Source: Gammaproteobacteria bacterium
GTDB lineage: Bacteria > Pseudomonadota > Gammaproteobacteria > Chromatiales > Chromatiaceae
Length of the DNA: 6,361 nucleotides
Direction of reading: 5' to 3'
NCBI GenBank assembly: GCA_019136395.1
Contig: JAGVUH010000054.1
Span: 1 to 6,361 of the forward strand
The position numbers and the translations under genes are program-made. How positions within the stretch are numbered: position 1 is the stretch's first letter; each line of letters starts with the position of its first letter. Shown in pieces: positions 6,060 through 6,361 of this stretch. The notes beneath the pieces are model-generated. The model saw only the letters and a program-made list of their open reading frames with translations. It was not told the origin of the DNA and made no database searches.

Positions 6060-6361
6060 TCAAGAATTCGTGATCGTGAAGGTTACGGTCTTGCTCGCCG
6101 AGGTCACCTTACCGGCCGCCGCCGTGGCGCTGAGGGTATAGGTGATGATCATGCCGGCTTCACTGACATTATCGATGCCCGTTACGACAGGAAGCGCCTC
6201 GTCGGATAAGACCACCTTACCCGATGAAGAACCGCCCGTGGGTGCCTCCAACTCGACTTCCAGGGTTACACCTGTTGGCATATCGGTATTAATGGCCGCC
6301 GTGATCTTTTTGCTATCGGTGCCGGCGTTATTGGTGATGGAATAGGTCGTGGTGGCATCGG
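6060..6361 (-). CDS. Pilin-subunit-like surface protein, C-terminal 99 residues (partial)
   Basis: The gene enters from the right edge; its start and signal peptide are outside the window. The visible part is open from 6359 to a TGA at 6062-6060. It is rich in Thr, Ser, Ala and Val, has no cysteine and few charges, and reads as a chain of beta strands: TYSITNNAG, SKKITAAIN, MPTGVTLEVELEAP, GKVVLSD, IITYTLSATAAAG and finally SKTVTFTITNS. The alternating last strand (TVTFTIT) resembles the C-terminal strand that chaperone-usher subunits present to their chaperone. The protein therefore fits a small fimbrial or surface subunit and could be the major one, since it comes first among the visible cluster genes. 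I have no firm family name for it. A larger repeat-bearing adhesin whose last domain is seen here is the main alternative, because the N-terminal part is missing. It is followed after 25 bases by the small secreted-protein gene. Confidence 0.65.
   Translation of the reverse strand, partial: DATTTYSITNNAGTDSKKITAAINTDMPTGVTLEVELEAPTGGSSSGKVVLSDEALPVVTGIDNVSEAGMIITYTLSATAAAGKVTSASKTVTFTITNS

Noticed and set aside
5366..6073. Rightward 235-codon open frame across the chaperone and small-protein genes
   Set aside because: It spans two leftward genes that both carry signal peptides, and crosses their intergenic gap; it is a mirror of their codon use.

Overview
The window is GC-rich and gene-dense and looks like a Gram-negative chromosome, most likely a pseudomonadote and perhaps a gammaproteobacterium. 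The evidence is Sec signal peptides, an outer-membrane beta-barrel protein, a periplasmic chaperone-like protein and an IclR-family regulator. No rRNA, tRNA, transposase or CRISPR array was seen, and the genus cannot be named from this sequence.

Left part (1-1428). A partial transketolase-type enzyme gene runs leftward off the window. A 144-base divergent control region separates it from a rightward IclR-family regulator gene. That region carries a near-perfect 10-base inverted repeat (468-477 / 494-503) and a plausible sigma70-like promoter, so the regulator probably controls itself and perhaps the transketolase gene.

Right part (1433-6361). A leftward cluster of four exported proteins, transcribed from the right edge, ends 4 bases from the iclR stop codon. 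In transcription order it holds: a partial Thr/Ser-rich, pilin-subunit-like protein; a small secreted protein of about 130 mature residues; a two-domain periplasmic chaperone-like protein; a 359-base non-coding gap with short inverted repeats and a possible internal promoter; and a 958-residue protein with signal peptide, two Ig-like domains, a barrel of about 480 residues and two C-terminal Ig/carboxypeptidase-regulatory-like domains.

The order subunit, subunit, chaperone, large outer-membrane protein resembles archaic (Csu-type) chaperone-usher operons. However, the large protein does not look like a textbook usher, and no tip-adhesin gene follows it. The best reading is a divergent or non-canonical chaperone-usher-like system that exports or assembles small beta-rich surface proteins. 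This is an inference from architecture and gene order, not from a database match, and it is the main item of interest here.
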